NCBI GenBank assembly: GCA_944472135.2
Contig: OX235264.1
Location: forward strand, 91,398,319 to 91,462,318
From: Trichobilharzia regenti
Taxonomy: Eukaryota; Platyhelminthes; Trematoda; Strigeidida; Schistosomatidae
DNA length: 64,000 bases
Reading direction: 5' to 3'
In this document: in pieces, positions 12,470 to 24,309 of the stretch
Position numbering within the stretch: the first letter of the stretch is position 1
Layout of the letters: the number at the start of each line of letters is the position of its first letter
Notes under the pieces: model-generated
Database searches by the model: none
What the model was told of the DNA's origin: nothing
What the model saw: only the letters and a program-made list of their open reading frames with translations
Program-made: the position numbers and the translations under genes

Positions 12470-13135
12470 GAGGATATTTTAATAATAATATTATTACTGT
12501 TCCTTTGAGTTTCGAGTGGAACATACGGCTTCGTATTTTCTGTCATCTTCTTCAGCTGGTTCCATGATTGGTCAAACTGTCTCATCTCTTCCTCAGACAG
12601 TCTCCTCCACGTCACCACCGCATCGACGACCCACACTGTTCGTTTCCCATTTGGATTCCACTCTGGTAATAGCCTAGCATGAGACGCCATTTGACGGTCT
12701 CCTCAGTGTCATTCCGATCCATCTCCATTTTCTCCTACATAATGCTTGAGCAATTCTCTTTCGCCTGTTGGCTGGTTCGCACAGTTTCTTGTTACCTATT
12801 CTTTTCTCCTGGCCGTTTGATCTTCAGCATGCAGTCAGCGAAGACGGCTGTTTATGAGAGTCTGCAACCTGTTGGAAATCCTTTATGTGACGCACACGCA
12901 GTGCATGTTTCTGACCTGTATAGAAGAAATGACTTGACACTGGTGTTGCAAATCTGAATCTTGTTCCTTATGCTGAATGTAGAAGATCTCCAAACTGGTT
13001 TCAGGGTGATGAAGGCATGCGTATCTTGTCTTTCCGATTCTGGCCAGCTTTGACATCTTCATCCGGGCTGTCGCCTGTACTTGAAACGATGCTTCCTAGA
13101 CAAGTGAAGGAGCTAACCCCTGTTATATTCTTAAT
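12470..13135 (-). mobile_element. RTE-a 3' end
   Basis: Minus-strand frames contain FTCLGSIVSS, KWRWIGMTLRRPSNG and ESKWETNSVGRRC, the C-terminus of RTE proteins. The end near 12480 (GTTCCACTCGAAACTC) precedes an AATAAT tail. Confidence 0.75.
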
Positions 13136-13257
13136 TCACTTTTGATATCACTACTGCTTGACTGGACCAAAATGTTCAGCTTCATATGGAGCAAAAATCA
13201 AAACTGAATTAAAAACAGGTGATACTGATTGATGCGTGTTGAACAAGAGATGGCTCT

Positions 13258-13345
13258 CGTAGCCTGCGTGGTTTAGTGGATAACATCTTGGCGTTTGAAA
13301 CGATGGTTACTGGGTTCAAGGGAGTCTGTGTGGGAAGACTACCAC
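13258..13345 (+). repeat. SM-alpha-like tRNA head, truncated
   Basis: GCGTGGTTTAGTGGATAACA (box A) and ACTGGGTTCAAGGG (box B) with the TTGGCGTTTGAAA segment also found at 33850. The hammerhead part is missing. Confidence 0.65.
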
Positions 13346-13997
13346 TGAAGCAAACATCGATAAGCTTCTGTCTTGTTTAAAATACAACTTTCAAAATATA
13401 CAGATGTGCAGTTGGCGAAATCACTTCTTTTCACGAAGTAGCATCCTAAGACAATAACTGAAGTCTTCCTATCGAAGTAATAGCTTCGAAAGTAACAAAA
13501 CTATGATACTATCCTTTAACTAAGTTAAAATTAAAAAATATTGTGGGAAGTACACATCAGGATGTTAAAGGGCCAAAAAGAACAAGAAGTTCAGCAACAA
13601 AGATATCTATCTTGTCAGTGATTTCACCTTCAAAATCTGTACAATCGTACTTCTTTTATACATAAGTCCACACAGTTACACAGTTATGATTAAATTCCTC
13701 GGAATAACTAACGAGGAGATTAAAGGTGATAATTATCTTCAACTTGATACGAAACCTTGAAGAAGTGAATGTAGATTACAAGGGGCAACGAAACAAAATT
13801 CCTTAGGATAAGAAAATAGTTTTTTTCAGGAATACAGGTGTGAACAGGAAGAGTATGGAAACAAATTTAAATAGTAGTTTTTTATAACTGAAATAAAAAT
13901 AATATGAAGGGAATGGAGAAAACAAATACTAAAGAGTCACACTGAACTAGATCCATGGTAAGTGTAAAGGTTGGACTAGTTTCTTTTGAACACAGAG
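13346..13997. other. Mostly unrecognised; short PLE 3' UTR piece at the end
   Basis: The last 35 bases (TTTCTTTTGAACACAGAG) match the PLE terminal repeat at 29745. The rest holds no motif I can name. Confidence 0.4.
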
Positions 13998-14323
13998 TGT
14001 AACAACAGAAGACAAGGGCCAGGCAACAGATCGTTTTATTATGAAAATCAACACGTATTTATACATCTTTCAACTACATTATTATAGACAAGCGCAGTCA
14101 TCTGATTGGTTGTTTAGGTAGACAAACGCAGGCTTCTGATTGGTTGTTTCGGGATTCCTTGACAAATAGAGTTCTCTCTGCGAATCATATTCTGCCACGT
14201 TAACTTTGCTGTGATTGGTTGTTGACTCAGGCTTGTTCATATTTTCTCACGGCCCATATTAGTGACCTAGACCTTAACGTAGATTAGTGCCAACCAATCG
14301 GCTAGCAGCCTGCTCTCACCACA
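13998..14323 (-). repeat. LTR family 1, 3' copy of the deleted element
   Basis: TG...CA ends. Read on the minus strand it has TATAAATACGTG (TATA-like) and AATAAAACGATC (polyA-signal-like) near its 3' end. Confidence 0.9.
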
Positions 14324-14745
14324 CTCGTCCCCCCGTCAAATACGTGCGACTGAAGTCGGCTTGATCTACTTGGTGTAGGCGTCATCGTTGGCTTGTCTCG
14401 CTGTATCCATTTCTGGAGCTCGCTGACGTTCACGCGCCTCTTATTGTTCGCCATTGCGACTGTGTCTGCGTAACCCCATCTCGAAGTGACCATATATGGT
14501 CCTTCCCACTTTGGAAACTGTTTGCCTGACCCTGTCGAACATTCGTCCATACTTCGGCTCACACTTTCATGTGCTGCTTTCACCCGACCTCCCAGCAGCG
14601 TCCCAAGTAGCAGCTCCATCGCTGACAGATCTTGAACGCCACTCAACTGCGCAGAAGCCTTGAAGTCCTGCCCGAAGATCCATATGTCTCCATCAAAAAC
14701 AGCAGGGCATAGGCTTTCCATTTGTCGGTAGGCAGCGACACCAAA
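14324..14745 (-). pseudogene. Remnant of integrase C-terminus
   Basis: An open frame through the internal part (within 14302-14814) contains FPKWEGPYMVTSRWGYADTV and RVNVSELQKWIQ, typical of the end of Gypsy-type pol downstream of integrase. The rest of pol has been deleted. The frame runs on into both LTRs by chance. Confidence 0.65.
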
Positions 14746-15071
14746 TGTAACAACAGAAGACAAGGGCCAGGCAACAGATCGTTTTATTATGAAAATCAAC
14801 ACGTATTTATACATCTTTCAACTACATTATTATAGACAAGCGCAGTCATCTGATTGGTTGTTTAGGTAGACAAACGCAGGCTTCTGATTGGTTGTTTCGG
14901 GATTCCTTGACAAATAGAGTTCTCTCTGCGAATCATATTCTGCCACGTTAACTTTGCTGTGATTGGTTGTTGACTCAGGCTTGTTCATATTTTCTCACGG
15001 CCCATATTAGTGACCTAGACCTTAACGTAGATTAGTGCCAACCAATCGGCTAGCAGCCTGCTCTCACCACA
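14746..15071 (-). repeat. LTR family 1, 5' copy of the deleted element
   Basis: Identical in length and apparently in sequence to the copy at 13998, indicating a recent insertion. Confidence 0.9.
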
Positions 15072-15699
15072 ATAGTACCTGCTCTGTAATACACCTCTGG
15101 TGAGGACTTCTTCAGTACAAAGAAGTCGGGAACATATTGCCTTGGCTAGATTTTTGCTCATTCCGTAAATAACTCTAAATAATGAGTCAGTTAAGATGTT
15201 GTGACAGTTTTTGACGAGGAGTTCAGTTATAGCACTTCTGACCGTGAACCAGTGCCTCCTGTTTGCAGCCATGCTGGGTAATGTTCTCTAACACGTTTTG
15301 ATGATAGGACTTGCATAGAACGACCTAGGAACCTAACTGCGGAGGGGAAGGATAACTGATATATGCACATTAGAGTGGCTATATAGAGGAGTTTGTCCTT
15401 CAGATTACTTAGAAGCAGTGAGATGCTAGAAAATATCAGTCTTAGTGCTGTTGCAGGAAGTCTTTTTTCAGGGTACTGCAGATTATCCTCTTTAAGGTAT
15501 CTACTGATAAGTCTCTCGGGAAGTCCAGGTTCTTCTCTACGAAAATATGCCAGGTATTCATTTTTAATTTGTTAATCAGATAACGTGTGTGGGTGAAAGT
15601 ACACCTCATTCGTTTTCTGTATACTTCTCGTCTTTATTTTTACTTTTTAAACATTTTCCGACTCAATTTGACACACATCTATATAATTTATTTATTCAG
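15072..15699. other. No gene recognised
   Basis: Short frames on both strands without motifs; no repeat assignment. Confidence 0.4.
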
Positions 15700-16870
15700 A
15701 TATGTGACACAGTTAGGGAAACAGTGTTATCTGCTGAATGACGAAGTTTCGAACACAATTCTCTATTGTTCTTAATCACGCTGTATCAATTGCAACTACA
15801 CAACTTCGCAACCTTCGTCTTATAGTTTCCTCTATCCTTTCCTATTCATCCTAGGGATAGTGGAACTTTCTAGATGTCCAGTTGGACAGGTGACGAATCA
15901 TTCCTATCACACGTATTTTCAGTTGATTCGATAAACAAAGCTTCCGTTATCGATTTCTGCCTCCACTCTGTTATAGTAGATTTTAAGATTGTCACTTTAT
16001 CCCATCCTATTGAATGGTTGGTAGTGTATATCTGAACTTACTGCTGCCATAGTTCAACTATTCTCTAGATTTCATATCTTGGTGTCTGTCCAAGCAATCT
16101 TGATCTTGATAAGTTTTAATGCTGGTCTGATTGACCCCGCTCGACTGCTTGGACCTATGAATCCGACTTGACGATCATTCCAGGGTATTAGATAAACTTA
16201 GCTGTCTTGCTTGGTGGGCTCCACAGGGTCCTTTTACCGACAAAGCTTGTTTCTAATTGAGTTTGTGGGTGATTGGATGCCACTTTTATTCCTTCCTGCT
16301 TTGTCAAAAATTCTGCGTAAGCTTTCGGAGGTTCCTTCTTTGTATGGCAGTACTACAGATTGTTTATATTCCCTATTTTGTGTGTTGTCATTATCCTGTG
16401 CATGTTTGACATGCATGTTGTCATTAATATTATTATTACCACTATCACTACTATTACTATTTATTTTATTTCAGCATTTCCCTACATACTTTCTGATTAA
16501 TTCATCCGGGTAATTATTCAGGTTCAAAGACTCTGTTATATGCTTCACTTAGATTTTTCTTGGCGTTACATAGTTTTTGTGCCCTATTACTTAAACATTT
16601 CACCATTCCTATTTTTACTGACATAGGATGGGATGATTGGAAGTCCATGTATCTGTTTGAATATGTGAGCTTCCTGTAAACACTAGTGTTTAACTTCCCA
16701 TCTTCTTTCCTTTTTATGCTACAATCTAACACTGAAATTTCCCCTTCCTGACTTTCTAATTCATAAGTGAATTGAATTGCTTCCACCTTGTAGTTTGTGT
16801 GTTAGAAAAATCGGTTTACGTCCTGATTTCTACGTACGATGAATGCGTCATCTATTCACCTCCAAAAGTA
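15700..16870 (-). mobile_element. Penelope-like element, 3' half
   Basis: The minus-strand frame 16786-16514 reads EAIQFTYELESQEGEISVLD and TYSNRYMDFQSSHPMSVKIG, nearly identical to the PLE at 20900-21175. The rest parallels 21530-22150 of that copy (GIY-YIG region and 3' UTR). Confidence 0.85.
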
Positions 16871-17029
16871 TGGCGTTAACATTTTCCGACTCAATGTGAT
16901 GCCCATTCCAACCAGTAAATTAGTCAATAACTGATGTATTATTGAGTTATTTCATGTAAAGACAGTACCCTTATTCTCTTCTTTTCAAAATATTTTCAAG
17001 TTTTAAATAGATTCACTACACCATTTTAT

Positions 17030-17335
17030 ATGATGACAGAGTCCAAGGTTGTCGACGATGATACACCATCTGATCGTGATGATACTGATGCAGAGAAGGT
17101 GTTAACAACCGGTGATGAAAGCAAATGCACTTTTGAATGTTACAGTTACACATCCAGATTGGTACCTGATTATTTAAGGCTAACACCAGTTGTAATTGAT
17201 CAGAACAGTAAATATTTTGATGAATATTTCAAGGCGAAACAAGTGGAAAATTTTTGTAAACGAAGTCTGTTGAAAGAGGAACAACGATCAAACACGGTGA
17301 CCAGCTGTCCACAAAACAATGCAATGTTGCTTTCG
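17030..17335 (+). CDS. Probable host exon, acidic N-terminus, family unknown
   Basis: An open frame of about 102 codons ends at a strong donor (TTTCG|GTAAGT, phase 0). The product is acidic at first (DDDTPSDRDDTDAE), then has a Tyr/Leu-rich part and a Lys/Glu-rich helix. It is not reverse transcriptase and differs from the PLE that starts about 150 bp later. It may start at the ATG at 17030 or at an acceptor at 17038-17039. It could be the 5' part of the gene at 35849/43379, but a missing exon (phase 0 in, phase 2 out) would be needed. Confidence 0.5.
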
Positions 17336-18044
17336 GTAAGTATTGAGGATCTTTTGTTTTGGTAATTCAAATGGTTTCCGAAAGAAAGCCAAATGTCACA
17401 TTGGGATAGGATATTAATAGCTGAAATCGACAACCATAAACATTTATTATTATTATTATAACATTTATTACTTACGCATAACTGCTATGCAAACAACCAC
17501 AGATGATACCAAAAGAGTATAAAAGACATTTGAAATAACTATTGAATAACAAGGATTTAATATTAATTCGTCTAGATAAAGGATCAGGCATAGTTATTTT
17601 AAATTGTGAGAATTACATCAACAAATTATGTTCCATTCTTTGCGACGAAGAAAAATCTTTTTAAATCAACCGACCACAAACACAGAATGGAAGGTATCAA
17701 GAATGAATTATCAAAAACTTTGAAGAAGCTAAAGGACAAATCTGGTATTACTACGTATTTGTATGAACATCTCAAGCCGTCTGGTTCAACCATCCCTCGT
17801 TTCTATGATCTTCCGAAGGTGCGTAAAGATGGTATCTCTCTGCGATCTATATTAGACATGGTGAACTTTCTTCATCATTCTACAGCAAAATAGTTTGCTG
17901 AGATCTCTGAAGCAGTAAAATCAAATCTGTGTAAACATAGTCTTTCGGATAATTTTGACCCTGTCAGTTGCGTTGATGGAATTAATGTGAAGGATAAGCA
18001 TTTGATTTAGTTAGACGTTTGCTCGTTATTCACAAATGTACCTT

Positions 18045-18275
18045 TTTTTTCCTTCACTCTCCCCAGTATAACATAGGGCTTCAAGCTGTTGGCTTGAAGT
18101 TTCTGTAGCAGTGTTTATTTTACAGGATGGGGTTACTAGCCTCGCGCCCAACCTTTCCTCTTTACCAACATTATTTCTGGCTTAACGAGGTAAAGGAGTG
18201 CATTGGCGGCCGGGGATCGAACCCCGGACCATGTGGATGGTCGGCGAGCGTCCTAACCGCTTCGCCACCACAAAT
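18045..18275 (-). repeat. SINE D inside PLE 1
   Basis: The tRNA-like head on the minus strand (GGCGAAGCGGTTAGGACGC; GGGGTTCGATCCCCGGCCGCC) is followed by a body and a tail containing the RTE-a terminal motif (TTGAAGCCCTATGTTATACT). Confidence 0.8.
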
Positions 18276-18900
18276 GTACTATTAGTGGAAACCATTTGTT
18301 ATTTATGTGACTGAATTATGTTAGAATGTATAAACATTGGAGTACCAACTAATTATATGAAGCAGCTTACTCTTCATGTACGCTTAATATGCAGTTTAGG
18401 TTAAACAACACCATCCATAACGAAAAGGATGGACTCGCCATGAGGTCTCCATTAGGATCTCTCCTAGCGGATGTCTTTATGGTGAAATGAGAGAAGGATC
18501 CATTGAAGGAAACAATCTTGAGTTTACGTATGTATAAGTTATATATGGACGACACCTTCATTGTTTGTGATGAAAACTTCTCAGTTTCTGAGCTTCTTAG
18601 AGTGTCTAATAGTTCTCGCTCAGCTATGCTTTTCCCTATGGAAGATGAGTTGAATTCAATATTTTGCTTCTCAGAAGTGATGTTAGATAAAAGAGACGAT
18701 GGCACATTAGAAATATGTCGATTTACCGGAAGCCAACATCTGCCGGTCGGTACACTAACTTCAACCTCTAGGCAGGAAGAAAAATTTGCTCTGTAGGCTC
18801 AGTCAACATGGAAATAGAAATCCTTCACACAACTCTCTTAAATAATGGATATCCTAGAAGGTTCATCGACATAAACATCAAGAAGGAAACCGTTCCCAGC

Positions 18901-19084
18901 TTTTTTTTTGATAACAGCTTGATTCCACACCGTATTTTTGGTACAAGTATGGAATTTTCAGCGTGGATATCGGTAGCCCAAATTTTGCAGGCTGACCATA
19001 GATATCAGGTGTGCGTCGGCGTGGGCTCGAACCTCGGACCATGTGCATGGTCGGCGAGAGTCCTAACCACTGTGCCACCGACGC
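18901..19084 (-). repeat. SINE A inside PLE 1
   Basis: Full length, from an A-rich tail (T-run at 18901) to the CCGACGC complement of the head at 19084. It separates the RT and GIY-YIG parts of the PLE. Confidence 0.92.
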
Positions 19085-19688
19085 TAAGTCACTGTGGCAA
19101 AGAAGATGCTGTCTATGAGTTTGGCTTTCATAGGTGACAATATCTGTGAAGTAATTAAAAGTTGTTTATGCATGAAACACTCCTTTTATACAGCTGGCTT
19201 ACATTTAATATTTATCAGCCGAAACATGATTCGACAATGCGTCAAGGATAAACTGCCACTTATTTCCACCTGTATGTGCTTATCCTCATTCAAACGCTCA
19301 TGTGTAGCCAATTACATTAGATGTTATATGTGTAATCTCTGTAAATGCGTAGCTGAACACCGTTTGGTTTGGTTAACGAAAGGTGAGCAAGGGACGACAA
19401 AGTCTTCACTCTGTTAACATCTTCTGAAGTCAGGTCATTCAGCCCCAGGCGATTTATCCTTCAAAGTTATCTACAGCACCAAATTCAATCACTCCTAAAG
19501 CTTACGTTTTCTCCAATTATGCATACCCGAAGCTCTAGCCATACATGGATATATACGTAAATTATGTGTTCCGAAATCCATTGTTAAACCCTTTTCTTTA
19601 CCCAAATGTGAAATTGAGCAATTGAAGCAAAAGCTAAAAGGAATAGTTACCAATGGAGATTATGATCTTATAACACAATCCTCCAGCA

Positions 19689-20246
19689 ATGCAAAATCAG
19701 CAACTTTCAAAAAGTCAAATCAAAAAGTTCAACAAATTATTAGAGGAGAAATCTTCGTCTCAGAATGATGAAGTCAACAATCCAAAGTCAATGGTGATCG
19801 ATAAATCAAAGTGGGTTATCAGTCCCTCATCACATATATTAATTCCTACGGAAATAAGTGTATTAGAAAAGGGACTAAATTTCAATATATCAGTAGACAA
19901 GCTGAAACATGAAGATGTCATCTCTAAAATAGAAATAGCACTAAGTGGAATAGACAAAACAATGGCTGACAAAGTACTGGCACAATTTGCACTTACACTG
20001 AAACGACAAAAATGTTGAAAGCCTAACCTGACAAAACAAGAGGTAGAAGCCCTAAAGCACCTTAAGAATAACAAAGACATCGTAATCACAAAGTCAGGCA
20101 GAGGAAATGCAACAGTAGTATTAGACAAATCAGACTATTTAGACAAGGTAAATACTGACATAGAAACAGGACCATATGAAGAAATTCATAAATCAATAGA
20201 CACAGTTATAAATAAAGTTAAGAAATCCACACCGGATCTTATACGC
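19689..20246 (+). pseudogene. PLE 2 N-terminal part
   Basis: The first frame contains WVISPSSHILIPTEISVLEK and GLNFNI, the usual N-terminal PLE block. A stop (TGA after RQKC) follows, then PNLTKQEVEALKHL and IVITKSGRGNATVVLDKSDY continue in frame. Confidence 0.85.
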
Positions 20247-20249
20247 CAA

Positions 20250-20932
20250 ATGAAGCCGTTTCTAGGTGAGTCTAAGTGGTTTAATTTAATGCCAAAAACT
20301 AATAACCCCAGTAGGATGTATGGTGTTGTTAAAGTTCATAAGTCAGGATATCCTATTAGGCCTATAGTTGATTTTAGAAATTTACCTACTTATGAATTAT
20401 CTAAATATTTAACCATGGTATTAAATCCTCTAAAATGCCACTCGAAATCTAGACTGACCAATTCTTATGAACTAAAATACAGATTAGATTATTTAAAATT
20501 AGATAATGAAGACAAAAAATGGTTAGTTTTGACATTGTCAGTTTATATACACGTATACCAATGGATATGGCTATAGAGGCAGTCAGAAACGAACTCATTT
20601 CTGACCAAGAACTCGAACTTAAGACAAAGGTGCCACTTGAGGACATAATGCTTGGAGTGCAGCTATGCCTGACTTCCACAATATTTAAATTCCAAAGGAA
20701 AATATACAAACAAACTGAGGGAGTTGCCATGGGTTCAACAATATCATCGGTTGTAGCAGATATATTCATGGATAGGTGGGAAAAGATAGCGATTGAAACG
20801 TTCACCCCCACCCCAAAGGTATGCTGGAGGTATGTAGATGACAAATTCACTGTACTTATAACACAAGATATAGATAGATTTTTCGAACAAATCAACTCGA
20901 AGGTGGAGGCAATTCAATTCACTTATGAATGA
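20250..20932 (+). pseudogene. PLE 2 reverse transcriptase core
   Basis: MYGVVKVHKSGYPIRPIVDF, a frameshift near 20520, VSFDIVSLYTRIP (motif A), TEGVAMGSTISSVVADIFMD (motif B), and CWRYVDDKFTVL (YVDD, about 20829). A TGA at 20930-20932 interrupts the frame after FTYE. Confidence 0.9.
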
Positions 20933-21175
20933 GAAAGTCAGGAAAGGGAGATTCCAGTGTTAGATTGTAGCATAAAGAAGAAAGAAGATGGGAAGTTAAA
21001 CACTAGTGTTTACAGGAAGCCCACATATTCAAACAGATACATGGACTTCCGATCATCCCATCCTATATCAGTAAAAATAGGAATGGTGAAATGTTTAAGT
21101 AGTAGGGCACAAAAACTATGTAACGCCAAGAAAAATCTAAGTGAAGCATATAACAGAGTCTTTGAACCTGAATAA
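20933..21175 (+). pseudogene. PLE 2 RT thumb region
   Basis: Contains LDCSIKKKEDGKLNTSVYRK and a YMDFRSSHPISVKIGMVKCL segment, in frame with the RT after the stop at 20930-20932. Ends FEPE, then TAA. Confidence 0.85.
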
Positions 21176-21282
21176 TTACCCGGATGAATTAATCAGAAAG
21201 TATATAGGGAAATGTAAAAATAAAATTAAGGATGATAGTAGCGGTAGGGATAATAATAATAATAATAATAATAATAATGGTA

Positions 21283-21440
21283 TACGAGCTTGCCTTGTAA
21301 CCGGAAGGTCCTGGGTCCGAATCCCAGTGGGTGCGTACTGCCGATGATTCCCAAAACTAGGATGAAACATCAGCTGTCCAGTACTCCCTGGTTTTCAATG
21401 GTCCTCTATCTGATATCAATCCGTGATCCACTCTTAAAAG
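21283..21440 (+). repeat. SINE B inside PLE 2
   Basis: tRNA-like head (TATACGAGCTTG; CTGGGTCCGAATCCCAG) followed by a hammerhead-like segment (21335-about 21396) with core CCGATGA (U4 changed to C), weak stem II and GAAA. Probably inactive. Confidence 0.75.
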
Positions 21441-22145
21441 ATAATAATAATAGTGACAATAATAATATTAATGACGACACCAACAATAAGGAATCTAAAT
21501 CATCAGTAGTAATTCCATACAAGGAATGAACCTCGGAAACCTTACTCAGAATTCTTAACGAGGTAGGAGTTAAAGCGACTGGCGTTCAAACCCACAAAGT
21601 CAATTAGAAACAAGCTTTGTCGGTTAAATAATACTGTGGAGCCTTTAAAACAAAACAATTTAGTTTATCTAATACTCTGTCAACAATGATTGTCACGTCA
21701 AATACATAGGTCAAACTAGTAGAACAGGGCAGTCAGTCAGACTAGCCGAGCACAAAACCTAGCAAAATCTAGAATGGTTGACCAAAATAAGATAAGAAAT
21801 CTAGAGAATAGTTCAGCTATACAACTCCCTACATGCAGTTACACACAACCATACAATAGGCTTGATGGGATAGGATGACAGTTTTAAAATCTAATGTCAC
21901 AGGGTATAGGGCGAGATTGATAACAGAAGCTTTGTTTATCGAATCAACTGCAAACACGTGTAATAGGAAGGATTCTACACCTGTCCAGCTATATATCTGG
22001 AAAATTCTACTACCACTACGACGACAGATAGGAGAGAACAAAGAAAACTATAAAAATCAGGTTTCGAAGTCGTGTGATTATAATTGATGAAATGATTATG
22101 AACAATAAATTTCGTTTGAAACTTTGTCATCCAGTAAATAATACT

Positions 22146-22752
22146 GTTTCATTGACTATGTGATACATCTCAAAAACAAACTAATATGGAATTACATACT
22201 ACCACAGTGCCCAAGTTTTACACATATATTATTATAACCTTTTCTTAACCTTCGTCACAGTAATGTTATTTTATTTTATTCTATTTCCCCACTTGAATTT
22301 ATTCCACTTCACTTCACCTTCGCCGTCTTTATTGTTTTCATCATCGCAGTATTAATTTTTTCAGACAATACCTGCCCTACAAATTAAAATCTTTATACCA
22401 GCTCGTTTATTGAATAACGTTTAAAAGTTTTGCGATTCATCCATTTCAACTCCACCCCTTAGTACATCATTTCAATTAATTTTTATTTCTATCATATGTG
22501 CAATATTGACTGAGCAACTTCCAGTGCCACTTAATACCTTATCCGTAGCAACTAAAACGCAACCGCTTCCGTTTCGCTATTCTCAACCTTTCTACAGGAG
22601 ACATTGCAATGAAACGATTAGAATCACTAAGTTGGTGCGTGTTACAGCAAATGATACACTCTTCATTTATCGTCGTGCAATGTGCCTTCACTACTAGTGA
22701 ATTCTTTACATTTACTGATTCCTTAGGTTTTACTGTTGGATGCAAAATGCTA
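22146..22752. other. No gene recognised
   Basis: AT-rich sequence. Short frames at 22506-22752 have no motif. Confidence 0.4.
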
Positions 22753-22950
22753 GCATCGGTGGCACAGTGGTTAGGACTCTCGCCGACCATGCACATGATC
22801 CGAGGTTCGAGCCCACGCCGACGCACACCTGATATCTATGGTCAGCCTGCAAAATTTGGGCTACCGATATCCATGCTGAAAATTCCATACTTGTACCAAA
22901 AATACGGTGTGGAATCAGGCTGTAATCAAAAATAAAAATAAAAAAAATAA
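22753..22950 (+). repeat. SINE A, near full length
   Basis: Head GCATCGGTGGCACAGTGG, box B GAGGTTCGAGCCC, body, CR1-like tail and an A-rich end. Confidence 0.92.
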
Positions 22951-23039
22951 AAAATAGCAAACTTGCCCGTGGATTCATTGAGACTGTCCTTTACCAGTCT
23001 CACAATATCATCTAACCCGGGCTCTAAACCATCCTCTTC

Positions 23040-23790
23040 TAAATGGGAGCTGATTTTAATAAATTTTATTGGCAGCGGACGGGTAATCTCTTAGCACTTG
23101 CCTCAAGAACAGAGCTTGAATTCAACTCATCCATACAGTTAAGGTAAACGAAGGTATTTCTGTACATTATTAAATTATCCAGAAACTCTTCTAGTTCCTC
23201 GGAGCTATCACTTAACTGCGCTCTATTACCTTTAACGGTCTCAAAAACACTACGAGATATAATAAATGGCTTTCCAAACCTTTGGCGTAATATCCTCATA
23301 GTCTCAGTGTATCCTTCGTCTGAGGGCATAAACTTGCAGCAGTGTATGGCTCTTGCAGAGACTCCAGTGCAATACCTCACCAAATACATCAACTTCATTT
23401 CGTCATTTATTGCAAAACTACTCAAACGCCTTTACAAACTGCGGAGAGTCGGCTGGGTTTCCATCAAAATACCGAGTCTCAAATTTGGGAAGTTTAAGAC
23501 TCCTGCTATCACTAGACGGCAAAACGTTAACATCGATCTTATCCTTCTGAGCATCGTACACATCATTAAAAATAACAGGCAACTCATCATTACTTACTTT
23601 TCTGTCTGCTTCCAAAGTGACACATCCCTTCTTTGGCTCAGGCATAATCCAACGTCACCAAAAGATGCAAACGGCGTTGATAATCCTTGTTCAAATATGC
23701 TGGCGGCAGACCAAGTAAGTACTCTTCAAAAAAGTTCCAGAAGGCGCTCCAGAAAACGAACAGAGGAATAAAAACTTTGTACTAATCTTG
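23040..23790 (-). pseudogene. BEL/Pao-type gag fragment
   Basis: Minus-strand frames 23645-23418 and 23425-23066 read LKLPKFETRYFDGNPADSPQ, FAINDEMKLMYLVRYCTGVS and YTETMRILRQRFGKP. These are the order and motifs of the gag-like (DUF1759) region of BEL/Pao retrotransposons, the type known as Sinbad in S. mansoni. One frameshift lies near 23420. No RT or LTR is recognised nearby. Confidence 0.8.
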
Positions 23791-24039
23791 ATTTTAATTA
23801 CCAAGCAATTCAACTTCTTTCTAACAAGTACTGGTGTTTTGAAGTTAAAGTCGAGAGACAGTCGTAGTAATTATCGCTTCGGATCGTCTTCGCCAATAAT
23901 AGCAACGACTGTATAGCTTGGAAATAAAGTCGTTGAAATGAGATATTTTTTCGCTGAACAAAAAAGTGTTTTTCCTTAGTAGTTAATAGGTATATTTCAC
24001 GACTTCAAAGTTTTCTGCGGATCGCTTTCAAGCGTCTAA
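23791..24039. other. Unassigned, possible LTR remnant
   Basis: Includes a GACTGTATAGCTTG stretch that recurs near 32480 (GACTGTATAGCTTGAGAA). This hints at a repeat I cannot name. Confidence 0.3.
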
Positions 24040-24115
24040 TAACATTAATTCAGAGTGCACCATGATGGCGAGCCACTCAATATGGTGGCCATATTGCAAA
24101 TCTGACTGATAGAAT
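24040..24115 (+). repeat. SINE C tail fragment
   Basis: TGGTGGCCATATTGCA...CTGACTGATAGAATTC matches the 3' part of SINE C at 56700-56740 in the opposite orientation. Confidence 0.6.
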
Positions 24116-24309
24116 TCATCCTGCATCAAAAGAAGAACTAAACACCTTGAAATTAGTAACTACCTTGTATCCAGTTAAAGATATCTTATTCATTGATGAA
24201 TTCACTAACTGTTGATTTGATCTTAGGGGGCGAAGTCGCGTCACTTGCTTGTGATCCACATGAATGCCAAATCCCATGGTTGTAAGGATAATATAACAGA
24301 CAAACAAAC

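Larger units (their letters stand above)
13998..15071 (-). mobile_element. Deleted LTR retrotransposon with two identical LTRs
   Basis: LTRs at 13998-14323 and 14746-15071, each 326 bp and identical as read by eye. The internal part is only 422 bp. On the minus strand it begins after the 5' LTR with TTTGGTGTCGCTGCC and ends with a purine tract ACGGGGGGACGAG before the 3' LTR. gag, protease and RT are missing. Flanks AGAG/ATAG differ by one base. Confidence 0.9.
17480..19500 (+). mobile_element. Penelope-like element 1, interrupted by two SINEs
   Basis: In order: LIRLDKGSGIVIL, IPRFYDLPKVRKDG (PLE RT fingers), GLAMRSPLGSLLADVFMV, YMDDTFIV (catalytic Asp pair, about 18540), NGYPRRFID, then NMIRQCVKDKLPLI and AEHRLVWLTKGEQG of the GIY-YIG region. 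It has frameshifts and stops. SINE D (18045-18275) and SINE A (18901-19084) lie inside, both on the minus strand. Confidence 0.88.
19501..22145 (+). mobile_element. Penelope-like element 2, long copy
   Basis: Nearly whole PLE coding region with few breaks: N-terminal part (19689-20018), RT (20250-21175), a SINE B at 21283-21440, then GIY-YIG near 21680-21770 with CHVKYIGQTSRTGQSVRLAE. The 3' UTR runs to about 22145. GIY-YIG supplies the nick used for priming. Confidence 0.9.

Noticed and set aside
14302..14814. 170-codon intact protein gene
   Set aside because: It starts and ends within the LTRs; only the middle is a real integrase remnant.
23307..23771. 154-codon plus-strand ORF
   Set aside because: It is the antisense shadow of the BEL/Pao gag frames on the minus strand.
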